Below are positions 23,208 through 34,945 of a DNA stretch of 64,000 bases, in pieces. The stretch lies in assembly GCA_022410635.1 (NCBI GenBank), contig JAJVDF010000019.1, positions 3,286,101 to 3,350,100 on the forward strand, given 5' to 3'. Positions within the stretch are counted from its first letter, which is position 1, and each line of letters opens with the position of its first letter. Origin of the DNA: Tretioscincus oriximinensis (Eukaryota; Chordata; Lepidosauria; Squamata; Gymnophthalmidae). Position numbers and translations under genes: made by a program. Under the pieces are notes generated by a model that worked only from the letters and a program-made list of their open reading frames with translations, made no database searches and was not told the origin of the DNA.

Positions 23208-23262
23208 ACTTTATTTATTTATTTACATTTATACCCTGCCGCATACCTGAAGGTCTTGAGGT
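23208..23262 (-). mobile_element. L2-type 3' tail
   Basis: The + strand reads TTTATTTATTTATTTACATT and then TATACCCTGCCGCATACC. It is the reverse complement of the L2-type tail motif (GGTATRGGGYGGGATATAAAT plus an ATTT repeat). Remnant only. Confidence 0.5.
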
Positions 23263-23670
23263 GGCACTTACCCATCAGAAATATTTGGTTGGTCTTAGTC
23301 ACTTACTATCTCTTGCGCAGGAGAAGCCAATCATTTTATCCAGGGAAAAAGAGTCGCTATACCCCCGTTGCCATTACTCCGTTCTGGTAGATAATCCTTT
23401 TACTTAGAGATACAATGAGGCCTTTACCTCCAGTTGCCTCGGCCTAATGTTAAATCTTTCCAGAACCCCGTCTTCATGCTGTTTCTCCTCCCCCCTCCCC
23501 CCCAGAGGAAAACACAGGAAAGCAATCGAGGTTCAAAAAGCTCTTCTTTGAATAGTACAAAAAGAATAAAAAGCTTGCAATGGTCAATAAAAAAGTCTTC
23601 AATAGACAATAAAAACAGGAAAATGGGGAGAGCATGATTGGGCTAAGAATCCCCAGCTGTAGCACATATA

Positions 23671-23770
23671 ACGTAGCAGATATCTGCACTTTAATAGTGA
23701 ATAACATAAGAGCACTAAGGAAGATGGATAAACCAGGAAAGTGATTCATAGAGAGGAGGGAGTACATAAT
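23671..23770 (+). mobile_element. internally deleted CR1 5' fragment
   Basis: It repeats the 5' region of the CR1 at 19525 (GCAGATATCTGCACTTTAAT, then AAGATGGATAAACCAGGAA). It then jumps to the ORF1 segment GTGATTCATAGAGAGGAGGG, which corresponds to about 19929-19960 of the longer copy. About 330 bases between are absent. Beyond it lies AT-rich sequence that I cannot assign. Confidence 0.62.
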
Positions 23771-24990
23771 GTAAAGAGAAGAAAAGAACTTAGGAACACA
23801 TGATCTTAAATATAATAGGACACAATGTCTATGGTATTGTATGTACCAAAAGGGATTATAATGTAAGGTAATTTGTCATTTTTTTGGATTTTTGGTTGTT
23901 TAATTTGTTTGGAATCCATCTTTGTTGTTGTTTATTCTGCTCTATTACAAAAAAGTAGCCTCCAATATCTATTCTCATTTTGCAAATTTATTGTGGTAAG
24001 AGATGCCATTTTGTGGGGTGAAGAATGACCTTTCTCTGTCTTTCTCTCTGTGTAAGTATTGACATCTATGCATTAACAAGGGAAATAGTGTTTTATCTGA
24101 ATCTGTAAAATAATTTAAGCCTTTTTATTTCTGTAGGATCAATAAAAATACTAATTTAAAAGTAAATCAGCGTTGGCTAAATTATAGGACTTGAACAAGG
24201 AAATTTATACAGGAATCATAGGCAAGGGGATTTCATATCTTAATATGAAACACTGTGAAGATATGGGTACTGGAGCACTACATAACTGAAGCGAGATCAG
24301 CTGTTTCTGCAATGTTTTTTATTACTTTGGTGCTTGAATCTCTCTGGAAACAGCTGACACATTCCTTCTTAGTCCTCAAACTTGAAGCACTAGATTTCTA
24401 GTTTTCTGGTATTTTTAATTTAGAAACACATAGCTGCATGCTGGAATCCTGTATCCTGGCTGCTGTATTTGCCTAACAGAAGGAACAAACAACTGAAGCT
24501 AATAGTTTATACAGATGGTAGGATAATCCTTCTCATTTTCCCTTTATTAGACCAATATAGAATTATATTGTAAAGAGATAGGATGCTAGGGAGTTTAAAG
24601 CTATTGTCATTAAAAATCTATAGGTATAAAATTTCCCTGTATGTCAGGAATATGCCTCCTCGATTGGTCCATTTCAGCATGGAATTTGACCAGCTGATTG
24701 GACCATTCCGTCATGAGGTTGAAATGGACTAAATGGAGGTGTTCTGTTCGCCTGCACACAAGCAAACAAAATGGAAGCAGGCATGTGGAGCAGTTGACCC
24801 AGCTGAAGGCAGCTGTTAGCTGGCATGAGGCAGCAGAAGGCACTGTGAGAGTTGCATTTGTGTTCACGCTACTTGCTCCAAATGTCCTCCAGTATGCCAC
24901 TGAAACCAGGTTCCTTTGTGAAGCACATTGCCTGTGAGCATGAATGCTAAAGTATTCACTGCATCCACACATCCTTTTGAAAGACACCCA

Positions 24991-25181
24991 CAATAAATTT
25001 ATTTATTTAAAAAGATTTATATCCTGCATAAAACATTTTGAAAAGATCCATACCCTTCCTCCTTTCTTCCCTCCCTGCAACCCACACTCCCTCTCTGGAA
25101 GGAGAGAATGCAGAAGAAGCTACAATATTTAAAAGTCAAAACCCTGGGTGAACAACTATACAATGTAGGCACCTGGCATGA
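24991..25181 (-). mobile_element. L2-clade LINE, 3' part (split)
   Basis: An L2-type tail in reverse orientation (AATAAATTTATTTATTT, then TATATCCTGC) followed by probable 3' untranslated sequence. It is separated from the coding part (25897-27003) by the hAT element at 25190-25888. Joining the two is inferred from the matching CTCTAGAA flanks. Confidence 0.55.
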
Positions 25182-25189
25182 CTCTAGAA

Positions 25190-25888
25190 CATTGATTCTC
25201 AACATTTTAAAAGCTGCCGCCCCCATAAGGAGCAGAAATTTTTCAGTGCCACCCTTTGTGAAAATCTTGATATTCAGGGTATGGGAGAGGGGGGGGGGGG
25301 TACGCATTATGCGTAACCACCATATCACAAGTGGCAGCTACTTACTACTCAGGGGGCAGAGCTGGATCTTGGGCAGGGGCTACAAGGGCTAAAGCCCTAG
25401 GCAACAGGTTGGTGGCTGTTTATTGGTGGCAACAAATTGCCAGCTGTTTAAATTTAAATTTCTCCCAGTTGCGTCTACTGGGCATGTCCCAGCAGCAGCA
25501 AACATGTACTGCAGCATGTCCCAGACACCATATGAGCCACCACCACCATGCACCATTGTTTTGCTGCTCAGCTGCTCTGCATGCGCTGGCACCTGTCTGT
25601 CTGTGTGCTGCTTTGTCTGTCTGCCCCGGGTTGCTACCGCAGCTCCTGCATAGGCAGCTGAGAGTGGAAGACAGAGAGCATTGGGCAAATGATGTCACTT
25701 CTGGAATCTGCTCCCGGGAATGGCACCTGGAGTGATATCACATCCTGTCCTGCCCCAGAAGTGACATCATTTCCTGTCCCACCTGGAAGTGTTCGGGGGG
25801 AGGGCGTAAACGTTTTTGCAGCCCAGGGGCATCATATACCCCAGATCCAGCCCTNGCAGGGGCAATGTTTCCCCATTGAGAATCAAAG
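25190..25888. mobile_element. hAT-type non-autonomous transposon
   Basis: 699 bp flanked by a perfect 8-bp duplication CTCTAGAA (25182-25189 and 25889-25896), diagnostic of hAT. The ends CATTGATTCTCAAC and, reverse-complemented, CTTTGATTCTCAAT are the TIRs. A GC-rich interior block (about 25353-25852) begins GAGCTGGATCTTGGG and ends, reversed, GGGCTGGATCTGGGG. It looks like a second non-autonomous element nested within. Open frames on both strands (for example 25331-25735) belong to this block and resemble no transposase. Confidence 0.82.
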
Positions 25889-25896
25889 CTCTAGAA

Positions 25897-27003
25897 GGAG
25901 AATATTCCAGAGTGTGGGGGCCATCATAGAGAATGCTCTTCTATGTGCCCCTACCTCTCACATCTCTGCAAGGGGAGGAACTACCAGAAGCCCTTCTCCA
26001 TGAGATCTTAATGCATGGGCAAGTCCATATGGGAGAAGGCAATCCTTCAGATATCCAGGACTCAAGCCATTTAGGGCTTTGTATCCTAATATCAACACTT
26101 TGAATTTAAGTCGGTAGTAAATAGGCAACCAATGCAGATTTTTAAGAACCATTGTGATGTTCGTCCTGCCAGAGATTTCCATCAACTATTCAGCTGCTGC
26201 ATTCTGCCCTACTTCAGACTTCCAGACCATTTTCAAGGGGAGCGCCACATGTAGTGCATTACAGTAATCAAGCCTGGAGATTACCAGAGCATGGATTACT
26301 GTGGCCAAATTATCTCCTTAAAGGAATGGCCAAAGCAGGTGAACCAATCTGAGATGGAGGTAGGCAGTCCTGGCTGTCGCTGCCACCTGAGCCTGAAGTG
26401 ACAGAGAAAAATCAAGTACCCCCAGTTCTTTCTGGAGCAAAATAATCCAATCAAGACCCCTTAATGTCATGGACTCTGGATCCTTTAACACACATCACTT
26501 CTGTCTTGTTTGGATTAACCTTAATTTGTTGATTGATATCCAGTCCATCACTGCCTCCAAGAAGTGGTTAAGCATCTTGACTGCATCATCTGATTAAGAA
26601 GGAATGGAGAGATAGAATTAGGTGTCATCAGCCCCTCACTCAAAAATCCCTGATGACCTCATCCAGCAGCTTCATATAGATATGAAAGAGTATGGGAAAC
26701 AAGACTGACCCTTGGGGAACTCCACAAGAGAGCTTTCAGGGAGTCAAACAAAAGACTCCCATTGCTACTTTCTGGAACTGATCATTGTAATTGGATGAGA
26801 ACCAGTGCAAAACAGTACCTCCAAGTCCCAATCCCAAAGCTGTTCCAACAGGATAACGTGGTTGATGATATAAAAGACCACTGAAACATCAAGGAGAAGC
26901 AATAGGGTTGCATTTGCCCTCTCCCGATAGAGGTCATCCACGAGGGTGACCAGGACAGTTTCAGTAATGAAACCCTGCCTGAAAACAGATTAGATTGGGC
27001 CCA
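25897..27003 (-). mobile_element. L2-clade LINE, reverse transcriptase and C-terminus, inactive
   Basis: The minus strand encodes LHWLPIYYRLKFKVLILGYK followed by LSPGYLKD at about 26038-26145, the typical L2-clade ORF2 C-terminus. Upstream on the same strand, around 26650-26690, is an IYMKLLDEVIR block, the L2 counterpart of NIYMKPLGEVIR in the RT palm. Around 26705-26730 the residues before it read like PWGVPQGS. Frames are broken. The 5' limit near 27003 is approximate. Confidence 0.78.
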
Positions 27004-27356
27004 TTCCTGCTTTGGCTTGGAAGGCTCCTCCTTCGTCCCCTTTACCTGCTGGGAGAAAAGGCAGAGTTCCCCAACTTGTCGCTGCCTGCTGCTGCCATCA
27101 TGGTCAGTTCAGTCTCAAAGTCAGGGCAGAGAGCTGTTCTTGTGCCATCCCACTGTTGCTTAATTAACACTGCTGGAGCACGGAGGATTTGAATGGAGTC
27201 ATTAATCAAGATAATAATTATGATTAGAATTCCCCAGAGAACAGCAGCACACCCCAGAAGAGGCTTGATGAGCCCCTTCATACATCTTGGTTTCTGAAGC
27301 TATATCAAGAATGAACATGAGATCTGTCATTAGTTAAACTACTGTGGTTCCTAATA

Positions 27357-27666
27357 CAGTAAAACCCCGGTTATCCGAACTAAAGGGGGCGGCCCCATTT
27401 CGGATAATCAATTTTTTCGGATAATCCATGACATCGATCGGGCGACAGCAGACGATGGATTTAAAGCATTACAGGTAAGAACAATTTCATAATTTATTTA
27501 ATGCTTTAAATCTGTCGTCTGCTGTCGCCAGATGGATGTCAGTTTCGCTATCGCCCTTCTTCCGGCGCTGCGGGCCATGCCGGAAAAAGGTTGTTATAGA
27601 TACAGTAACAACTTCGGTTAAGCCGGGTTTCGGTTAAGCGAAGTCCGGATAACCGGGGTTTTACTG
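27357..27666. mobile_element. Tigger/pogo-like MITE
   Basis: 310 bp with near-perfect TIRs CAGTAAAACCCCGGTTATCC and GGATAACCGGGGTTTTACTG, flanked by TA on both sides. It matches the Tigger (pogo group of Tc1/mariner) end consensus as I know it. An internal inverted repeat runs from GCGACAGCAGACGATGGATT to AATCTGTCGTCTGCTGTCGC (about 27440-27530). Elevated CpG and little decay suggest a fairly young insertion. No transposase is encoded. Confidence 0.9.
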
Positions 27667-28729
27667 TACAGGTGAAATCTTGTTATCGCAACAAGGAGGT
27701 CAGGTGAATTTGTTCATTTCAATGAATTTTTGTTATAATGAAACCAATTGTAATCAACAATTGTAATCAACAAATGCCTGATGGGCATTCTGCTGGGACT
27801 TTCAAATTAGTTTGCTATATGGGGGTTCTTTATAACAAGGCTTCATATGTAGTGGGAATTATATATATCTGAGTGATTAACCACCTTTAACCTTGACCAC
27901 CTTTGCAGGGGATTGAGAACAAGTAGAAGTTTTTGTGTTTGTCTTTGAGAATGCCCAGAAGCAATTGGTGAGCTACTGTAACACACGATATTGGATTAAA
28001 TTGACAGGGGTCTGATTCAGCAGGGCTCTTGTTATGTTCTTAACTAGCAAATTCCATTCTGAAATTTTGAAAGTTCTTTTTTCTATCTCATTCTCAAGGG
28101 TTCTGTTGAGAAATACATTAGGGGTCTTTAGAAAACTAAAAATCACATCGTTTCTCAAGACGATTCTACAGTCTTTATACAAAATGAAGTGTAATCCTAG
28201 TGTAGCTGGATCCTTAAAAATGGTGTGAGATAATAAAAGATGTCTCTTTGCAGAATATTATGAGATAATACTGAACACAAAGCTAATGATATCCTAGTAA
28301 TAAGTACTATCCAGAGATTTGGAAGTACTAACTTTTTTTTCTATTAAAATTATTTTGCTAAATAATAACAAACAGAGTTCACTAGGGAGTGTGTCAGCTT
28401 CTTTTTAATTAGGTTTCTTTCCACTAGGAGTGCTTTGATTCTTGATTTTGTTCCTGTTGCATTATGCTTTCAGACTAAAGTGAAAATCTAATTTCCTGTA
28501 ACTCATAAATCTCAGCGAAGCTAAGGACTTTTAAAAATATTTGAAGTACATTTTTTAAAGAAAGGAGAAGGAGAAATTCTGTATTCCTTACTATTTGTAG
28601 CCCAAAATTGAGGTTGACAAAATCAAAGGGATGCTTCCAACTAGAGCTTTGCTCCACATCTACCATTAGAGGATCCTAATCAAGATTTGTTATAAGCAAA
28701 CACTAGTTGGGTATCTGGGCATGTGTTGG

Positions 28730-29653
28730 GGCTTGTTCACACAACAATCCAAAAAGCGCTATAAATTTATATTCCGGAATATAGCAAATGCCTATCCCTT
28801 CACACCACAAAGCTTTATTCCGGAATATACAATGCCGTGTCTGTTCACACGTATATATGAATTTTCATGATATGCACCCAGCCAGCCCAACAGAGCCAAT
28901 CAACCAGCTGTGTGTCATGAGAAGCCTTTTCCTCCGCCTGCTTTTGGGGGCTTCTGCCTGGACATCGGCTTTGCAAAAGGAAGAGGAACAAAACCTCCTC
29001 TTCCCCTCAGCCGATCTATTTGACAGCAGGCAGAGAAGGCTGCATTCTGCTGNCCCATCCATACAGAGCCTAGATCTGGGTAACATTTTGGGACATTTGG
29101 GGACATTTTGGGACACTTTGGCATATGGGTGGCAAAGATCTCTCCCAAAACATTACCCAGACTGAGGGTCCATATGGATGGGGCCAGCAGAACGCAGCCA
29201 TCTCCCCTCCTTCAGCAGAATTCCCTGCAGACCGGTTCTGCCTGCTGTCAAATAGATCGGCTGAGGGAAGGAGGTTTCGTTCTTCTTCCTTTTGCAGAAC
29301 TGATCTCCAGGCAGCAGCCCCCAAAAGGAGGCAGAGAGCAGCCTGGGCTCAGGAAAAGGCAGGCAGATTTCCCCGCTGAAGGAGGCAGCGCTTCCTCCTG
29401 TCATCTCTCCCCTCCTGTCTCTCGCACTAATAATGGTCACACGGGAGAGGAAGGGAATTGGCTACGAGGTGACGGAGGTTGACTGCGAGGTTTTGGACGT
29501 TCTCCGCAATTATTCCTGATTATCCCAGCAATAATTTATTGCAGAATAAATGGCCTTTATTGCAGAAGTTTTACTCATACATGCTTAACACGTGTGATGT
29601 GACCTTCAAAATGGCGCTATAACTGAGGCATAAAATAGTTGTGTGAACTATTC
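28730..29653. mobile_element. ~0.9-kb fold-back transposon, copy 2
   Basis: It matches copy 1 (18339-19318) at both ends: GGCTTGTTCACACAAC on the left, then TATTCCGGAATATA twice, and on the right GCAGAATAAATGG, CATGCTTAACACGTGTGA and GTGTGAACTATTC. The interior again contains long inverted arms, for example CTTTTGCAAAGC-type and AGATCGGCTGA blocks in both orientations. A run of GGGACATTTTGGGACA-like units lies at 29080-29120. No clear target duplication. Open frames here are structural by-products. Confidence 0.7.
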
Positions 29654-29999
29654 TGTCCAAAGACCCTCTGATACATAGAAAACTTATGAAGTAGGAAAAA
29701 ATATGAAGTAAGCTCAAGTTAATGAAATCCAATTGAAGCTGCAGAAAAACAAAGAACCAGAGCAAAGACAGAGCAAAAGCCAAAGGCAAAAGACTGCGAT
29801 TGAAAGGAAAAAAGTTAAAAAAACTTTTCTTTGTCAGAAGCGAAGGAGACGAGATGAGCGAGGAGAACTGTTTCTCTTGTCAGAATCAAAGCCTAACCTC
29901 AACTGCCATAACGGCTCTTTGGCTTTAGAATGTGCATGGCTGTTTTGAATTCAACCAATTGCATGCTATTTTGAATTCAACCAATCATGTGCTTGCATC

Positions 30000-30110
30000 C
30001 CAAATTGTAACATTCCAACACAAGACTGAAGGTAGTTTAAAAGCATGTCTGTGACCAGTGTTCTTGTTCAATGTTTAACAATAAAGTGCAACTGATGTTA
30101 ACCATATGAA
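30000..30110 (+). mobile_element. possible LTR-like fragment
   Basis: The run TGTCTGTGACCAGTGTTCTT, then CAATGTTTAACAATAAAG, looks like the R-region and polyadenylation signal of a retroviral-type LTR. No borders, primer site or coding sequence are visible, so this is a weak call. Confidence 0.22.
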
Positions 30111-31299
30111 AAAGAGCGTAGGAGTTCTTTGAAGTGTAGCTTGTGATACAAGAAATGCATGCTGAAACTGTCACTTTTATATAGTCACTGCTTTCACTTC
30201 TTAGGTGCTGTACTGACATTAGCCTTTGCTACTGGACCTCAATTTCATTTGTTCTGGGTCAGCAGGTTTTAAAGAGAGAATGAAGAATGATCTTGGGAAC
30301 TTCTCAGATTGAATTCTGGGTCATGGAATAATGAGCTTCTTAAAGTCATATTTCTTCTTTGATACATTCGTTTTCAGATTGCTTGAACATGCATTCAAGG
30401 CTTCAGAAAAGAAGGTTTGCTGGCATCTCTAATTGTAATTATTTGCAAATAATCTAATAAAATACATCTGCAGTTCATTTAGTTATTCAGAGACGAAAAG
30501 ACTGCCAACAAGAATGTGAGCAGACTGTTTGATAGAAACTTAGATATATTAGAATCAATATACAGTATTTGTGCCTGACATTTAATATCGAATGTATATG
30601 GTTGCCCATTTTAAAGATTCTTTCAGAATTTACTATTTAGAGTAGACAGTTGTTCAGAATGCATTTGAAGGGGTAAAAATTTCATTCTTCTAGCAAAAAA
30701 TATGAGAACATTGATCAAAGTGCTAGAACCCTTCCCTTATGAAATCAGGTAGCAATATCTAAATATCTTCAGCTTTAAAAAAGGTGATCTGATTGAAGTG
30801 TGTAAATTATGCACGGAGTATACAACAGTAATAGAGAATAATTCTATCCTCTATCATGTATTACTGGATCCATGGGACATTTCTTGAAACTGATGGGCTG
30901 AAATGATGAGAGGACTCACATCATGGAAACATGAGGGTCACAGTTTCTGGCTTCTTCTTGTGTTATCTGCCGGACAGCATGATTGTGACATCACTATCAC
31001 CCAACATGGGTGGGAGCAGACTCTATCTTCTTCCTGCTGAAGCCTGGCCCCAGACATGATGGAACCTTTAAAGCACTATGTTGCTTCTCCATAAGTTCCT
31101 ATGGCTTTGGAGTGGTTCTGAACCGATGGCCAGACAGACTGTTAGGGCCATATTTGTTCCCATTACTCTTTGTTGAAGCCCTGTGTTAGAGAATATTGAT
31201 TCCTGAAAATTCCCTGGGGAAAAAGGGGGTGGGTTTCAGGAGTCTCATTCTCCATAGAGGTAAACAGGATATTTTTAGGCGAGGGTTTTAAAAACGCCT

Positions 31300-31640
31300 T
31301 TTACCACAAAATTAAAATAAACAATGACATGACATATAAAATAATGCAAAATCAAAAGACACACATCAAAAATGTGATAACTTTATTAACAACAAAAGAG
31401 GAAAAATCTATAATCAATAAAAGCAAAAAGAGATACTCAAAAATGACAGCAGTTTAAAACATCTTTGCATAAATCAAGAAAAACAAGCATACAATTTATA
31501 CATTAAAAATAAAGCATAAAAAATTGCAGAAAAAGACATTAAAAAATCTTTCAAATCTTGACTGCATAACAGAAAAACAATCATGCAATAAAGAAAAACT
31601 ATCATGTAAATGTACTTAATCATGAACCTAATTCTAGTGT
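31300..31640. other. very A-rich stretch
   Basis: About 340 bases on the + strand are strongly biased to A (many AAAATAA, CAAAAA and AAAGC words) without a clean period. It could be reverse-transcribed or LINE-derived debris or simple low-complexity intron. No frame or repeat family was recognised. Confidence 0.3.
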
Positions 31641-32086
31641 GTGTATGGTGGTGTATGTAAGTTAATTCTCACCCATTAGGCAGTTCTTTTGGAAGATGAA
31701 GCAGTTTCCTTGTAGTAAATTGCAGAGATGAGATGATCTTCCAGTTGAGGTGGATGAGAAAGCTCAAAGAAGATTGTTTGAGCTCCTTCATACTTTCCAT
31801 GAATTCTATGTCTCTTTTTATACATTTTTCTTGTAACTAACTATCATTGGTTTTCTCTAGTCAGCTAATTTTCCTTTTTAGTATGAGAAAACTTCCTTTC
31901 TATAGATTTATCCTAATACTTCTGTTTCCTTCTGATATTCTTAAGATTCACAATAGCTATGTTGTGTGACATTCCTTTTTGTAACCATTTCATTGTCTAA
32001 TCTTTATCTCAGGAATTATAGCATCCTGTTTTTCCTAACTGAGATCAATACATCAGAAATGTAAATTCCTTCATACAATGAGTTTC

Positions 32087-32245
32087 ATAAGAACATAAGA
32101 ACATAAGAAGAGCCATACTGGATCAGGCCACAGCCCATCGAGTCCAGCATTCTGTGTCACACAGAGGCCCACCAGATGCACCTGGGCAGTCCAAACAGAG
32201 GAAAGCAAAATATGCTGCTCCTGTTCGTGACTCCCTGCAAATTTC
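32087..32245 (-). mobile_element. CR1 3' end fragment
   Basis: The + strand starts CATAAGAACATAAGAACATA and continues AGAGCCATACTGGATCAGGC to ATGCACCTGGGCAGTCC. This is the CR1 3' end with its octamer tail, well preserved but only ~160 bases long. Confidence 0.85.
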
Positions 32246-33039
32246 AAAATAGATCTTGTCTTTAACTGATATCACTTCTTAAAAGCAGGAACCTTATGCA
32301 TTTGATAAAGGTCTGATATAATGAGCTGTCATTTATCTTATTGTACAGACAATGGGAATCTCAATATATATTTCATTGATTCTGACACTCAGCATTCATC
32401 AGGACCTTGTAAATATACTGTTTGAAATTTTGCTACTCTTTTTGTGATAAGGAAGATACGTGTCCTGTTTTTCTCTTATCAGAATACAGAAAACCAGCCA
32501 CAGGCTTCCTTTTCCAAAAAAGCAACAATGGTATTTCCCTGGGTTATTCTCCTCAGGAGTTTCTGCTTTGCTTGCAGTTTGTGCTCTTAAGAGANAAATG
32601 TATAGGCAAAACTATTTTTTTTCCAAATTTTAATTTCATTTTCAATTGACCTGCACAAATTCATAACTTGATATTTGTGTTACAGTCTTTCCAATTATTT
32701 GTCATATTAAAAATATTAATCAATGTATCAACTGCCCGCAGAAAAATGGTGGGCACACACCTCACTTGGTTATCACATGGAAATTAGGAGCATGCTTTTG
32801 GTAGCTTAAATTATTAGCTCACCTTTAGAGAGTGGGAGTGAAACTTCCTAGTCTATGAAATTGCTAGGTGCAGAAGCCGTATCTGAGTACCACGTAGCAG
32901 TAGCTTGTGGCTGCTACCTTGAAGGTGCACAGCCCAAACCTAGAAGCTAATGGGAATGATTATTCCTGTTGCCTCTGATACTATTTGAATTTTCCTCTCT
33001 GCCTTTCTCCCTGTGGCACACAGCATGACCTCCAGACAA

Positions 33040-33245
33040 ATAGACAGTGGCTATGAAAGTCACACCTCTTTAACCTGGCCTTTAGTTGAAAGGATGTCAT
33101 TTTTCTTGTCACACATTTTCTAATATGTGAATTCTGTATTGATTTTATTATTTGCTGCCCTGAGACCTTTGAGTATAGGGTGGGGTGTAAGCATAAATAA
33201 ACAAACAAATAAATAAAAATAATAAAAATAAATAAATAAATAAAT
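33040..33245 (+). mobile_element. L2-clade 3' fragment with AAATA repeat
   Basis: It reads TTTAACCTGGCCTTTAGTTG, then GCCCTGAGACCTTTGAGTAT and AGGGTGGGG, ending in a long AATAAATAAATAAATA run (33205-33245). Same 3' end as 16180-16435 and 34600-34793. Confidence 0.7.
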
Positions 33246-33728
33246 ATGGAGAGCCAAGGCAGGACTCTACAGTCACTAACATGTTGGGAGCTAGCTGCCA
33301 GCAGTTTATGAGAGGTACAGCAGGATTGTGGGAGTCCCATGCCATCTGAAATCAATATTGCCACCACCAGGCATGAATGGGCAAGAAGGAATCTGAATCC
33401 ACCATCACGCAAGGTTATGAATACCATAACCTACATAGGTAGAGCATTCCATAGTAAGTGTAACCCCCTGTGAGACCAGTTCACAGTACAGATGAAGTAT
33501 TTCCAAGTGAGCAGAACTGTGTGGCTCCTGTCTCTGGCTCATTTTCTAGGCATAGGATATGTTAATAGATAAAATGTATCAGTCCAAAGATTATATATAA
33601 ACAGAACGTAATATAATAGGAACATATACACAGGGCCGCAAGAGAAGTAAAAGGCTAGACACATAATATTTTTTTTAAAAAATCAAAGATCCATCATTCG
33701 CTGAGGTTGCCTAAAGAAGTATGCCCAC

Positions 33729-34494
33729 TTAAATATAATAAATTTAAAGGGGTGGAAAAAAAATTGATAAATCACTGGTATAAAACTCCGAAGCAAATGG
33801 CTCATATCGTAACTTCAACCCCAGACTGCTGGCATGGCTGTAACACCCCAGGCACATACATGCATATGTGGGCATTATGCCCCCATATAGGTACTTTTAG
33901 AAGTATGATTTACGATGAACTGAAAGGGTTAACGGCCCGGAATATACCAGACACCATCAAATTCTGGATTACATATGATGCAGGGTGAATTATTGGGAGT
34001 ATGGATGAGTCCAATATTATAAAACAAGGTATATGTGCAGCCCGTATAGCTATCGCTAGGGGCTGGAAAGATCAGACAAAATGGACTCGCCAAGTCTGGT
34101 ATGATTACTTGGCGGAAATAATGATNCAGGAGGCGGTGAGGGAAAGGAGATTGAATTTAATGAATATCCAAATTAAAAATAACTGGCTGCAAAAATGGAG
34201 AGGGATATATGACAAGGTGATGTCAGGCAANCAAAATATAGATGCAATAATCAAAGAGACGATAGTTCTTATGCAGAGGCTTAGATTGATAACATAGTAT
34301 GACCATGCCGATTTTGATCCTGGTCTGAGATAGTGGGAGGGGGAGGGGGACAGGGGTGTTTGATGTTGTTGATGTTGTTGATTTCTTTTCTCCATGTGGT
34401 CCTTTTATATATTGTTTTATGGTATGTTTTGTATGTTGTATATTGATTATTTGTTGTCTGAAATAACAAAATATATATTTTTCAAAAAAAAAAA
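33729..34494 (+). mobile_element. L1 LINE, 5'-truncated (766 bp)
   Basis: The + strand encodes the L1 ORF2 C-terminus from LKYNKFKGVEKKLINHWYKT, through the cysteine motif CWHGCNTPGTYMHMWALC at about 33829-33882, to ARIAIARGWKDQTKWTRQVW and beyond. It ends in an A-run at 34483-34494. One stop interrupts the frame near 33986, so it is inactive. Flanks AAGAAGTATGCCCAC (from 33714) and AAGAAGGAGTATGTCCAC (from 34495) look like a slightly diverged target duplication, which fixes both ends. Confidence 0.85.
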
Positions 34495-34599
34495 AAGAAG
34501 GAGTATGTCCACAATGTTAATTATAAATACTCATCCTGATTGCAATTTGCCTGATCTGTTCATGGGAAAGTCTTCTGATTTAGACAGACTTCAAGAAAA

Positions 34600-34793
34600 A
34601 AGTTTAAGTTGAGTTGTTTGCATATGCTCTTTAATTTGGCCTTTGGTTGAAAAAATCAGAACAAAACAGCACTCTCTTTCTTGCTGCATGGTACTTTTGT
34701 TTTTTAACATGTTAGTTCTGTTTTTACTGTTAACTGCCGTGAGACTTGGGTATAGGGTGGTGTAGAATTACAAACAAACAAATAAATATATAG
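34600..34793 (+). mobile_element. L2-clade 3' fragment
   Basis: It includes CTTTAATTTGGCCTTTGGTTG, a TTTTTTAACATGTTAGTTCT block shared with 16340-16365, and the tail GGGTATAGGGTGGTGTAG with AAATAAATA. A truncated SINE follows immediately. Confidence 0.7.
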
Positions 34794-34945
34794 TAGGCAT
34801 GAATGGCTCAGTTGGCTAAGTATTGGTGCTTCATCTGAGTGATTAGGTTTCAAGGCCCGTGGGCGTGAAGAGGGGTGAGTGCTTTCTACCTGTGGCTCTA
34901 GCCAACCCAGCTATTCAAAAGCAAAAATTGCAAGACATGAATGAT
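34794..34945 (+). mobile_element. tRNA-derived SINE, 3'-truncated
   Basis: Head GGCATGAATGGCTCAGTTGG, B-box-like AGGTTTCAAGGCCC, then CTCTAGCCAACCCAGCTATT. The copy stops after AAAATTGCAAGACATGAATG, lacking the L2-like tail and TTC run. It is more diverged than the other copies. Confidence 0.72.

Noticed and set aside
24610..24993. 127-codon minus-strand open frame
   Set aside because: No recognisable motif. An antisense 79-codon frame overlaps it, so openness by base composition is likely.
25331..25735. 134-codon frame and its antisense partners
   Set aside because: All lie in the non-autonomous hAT interior and show no transposase motif.
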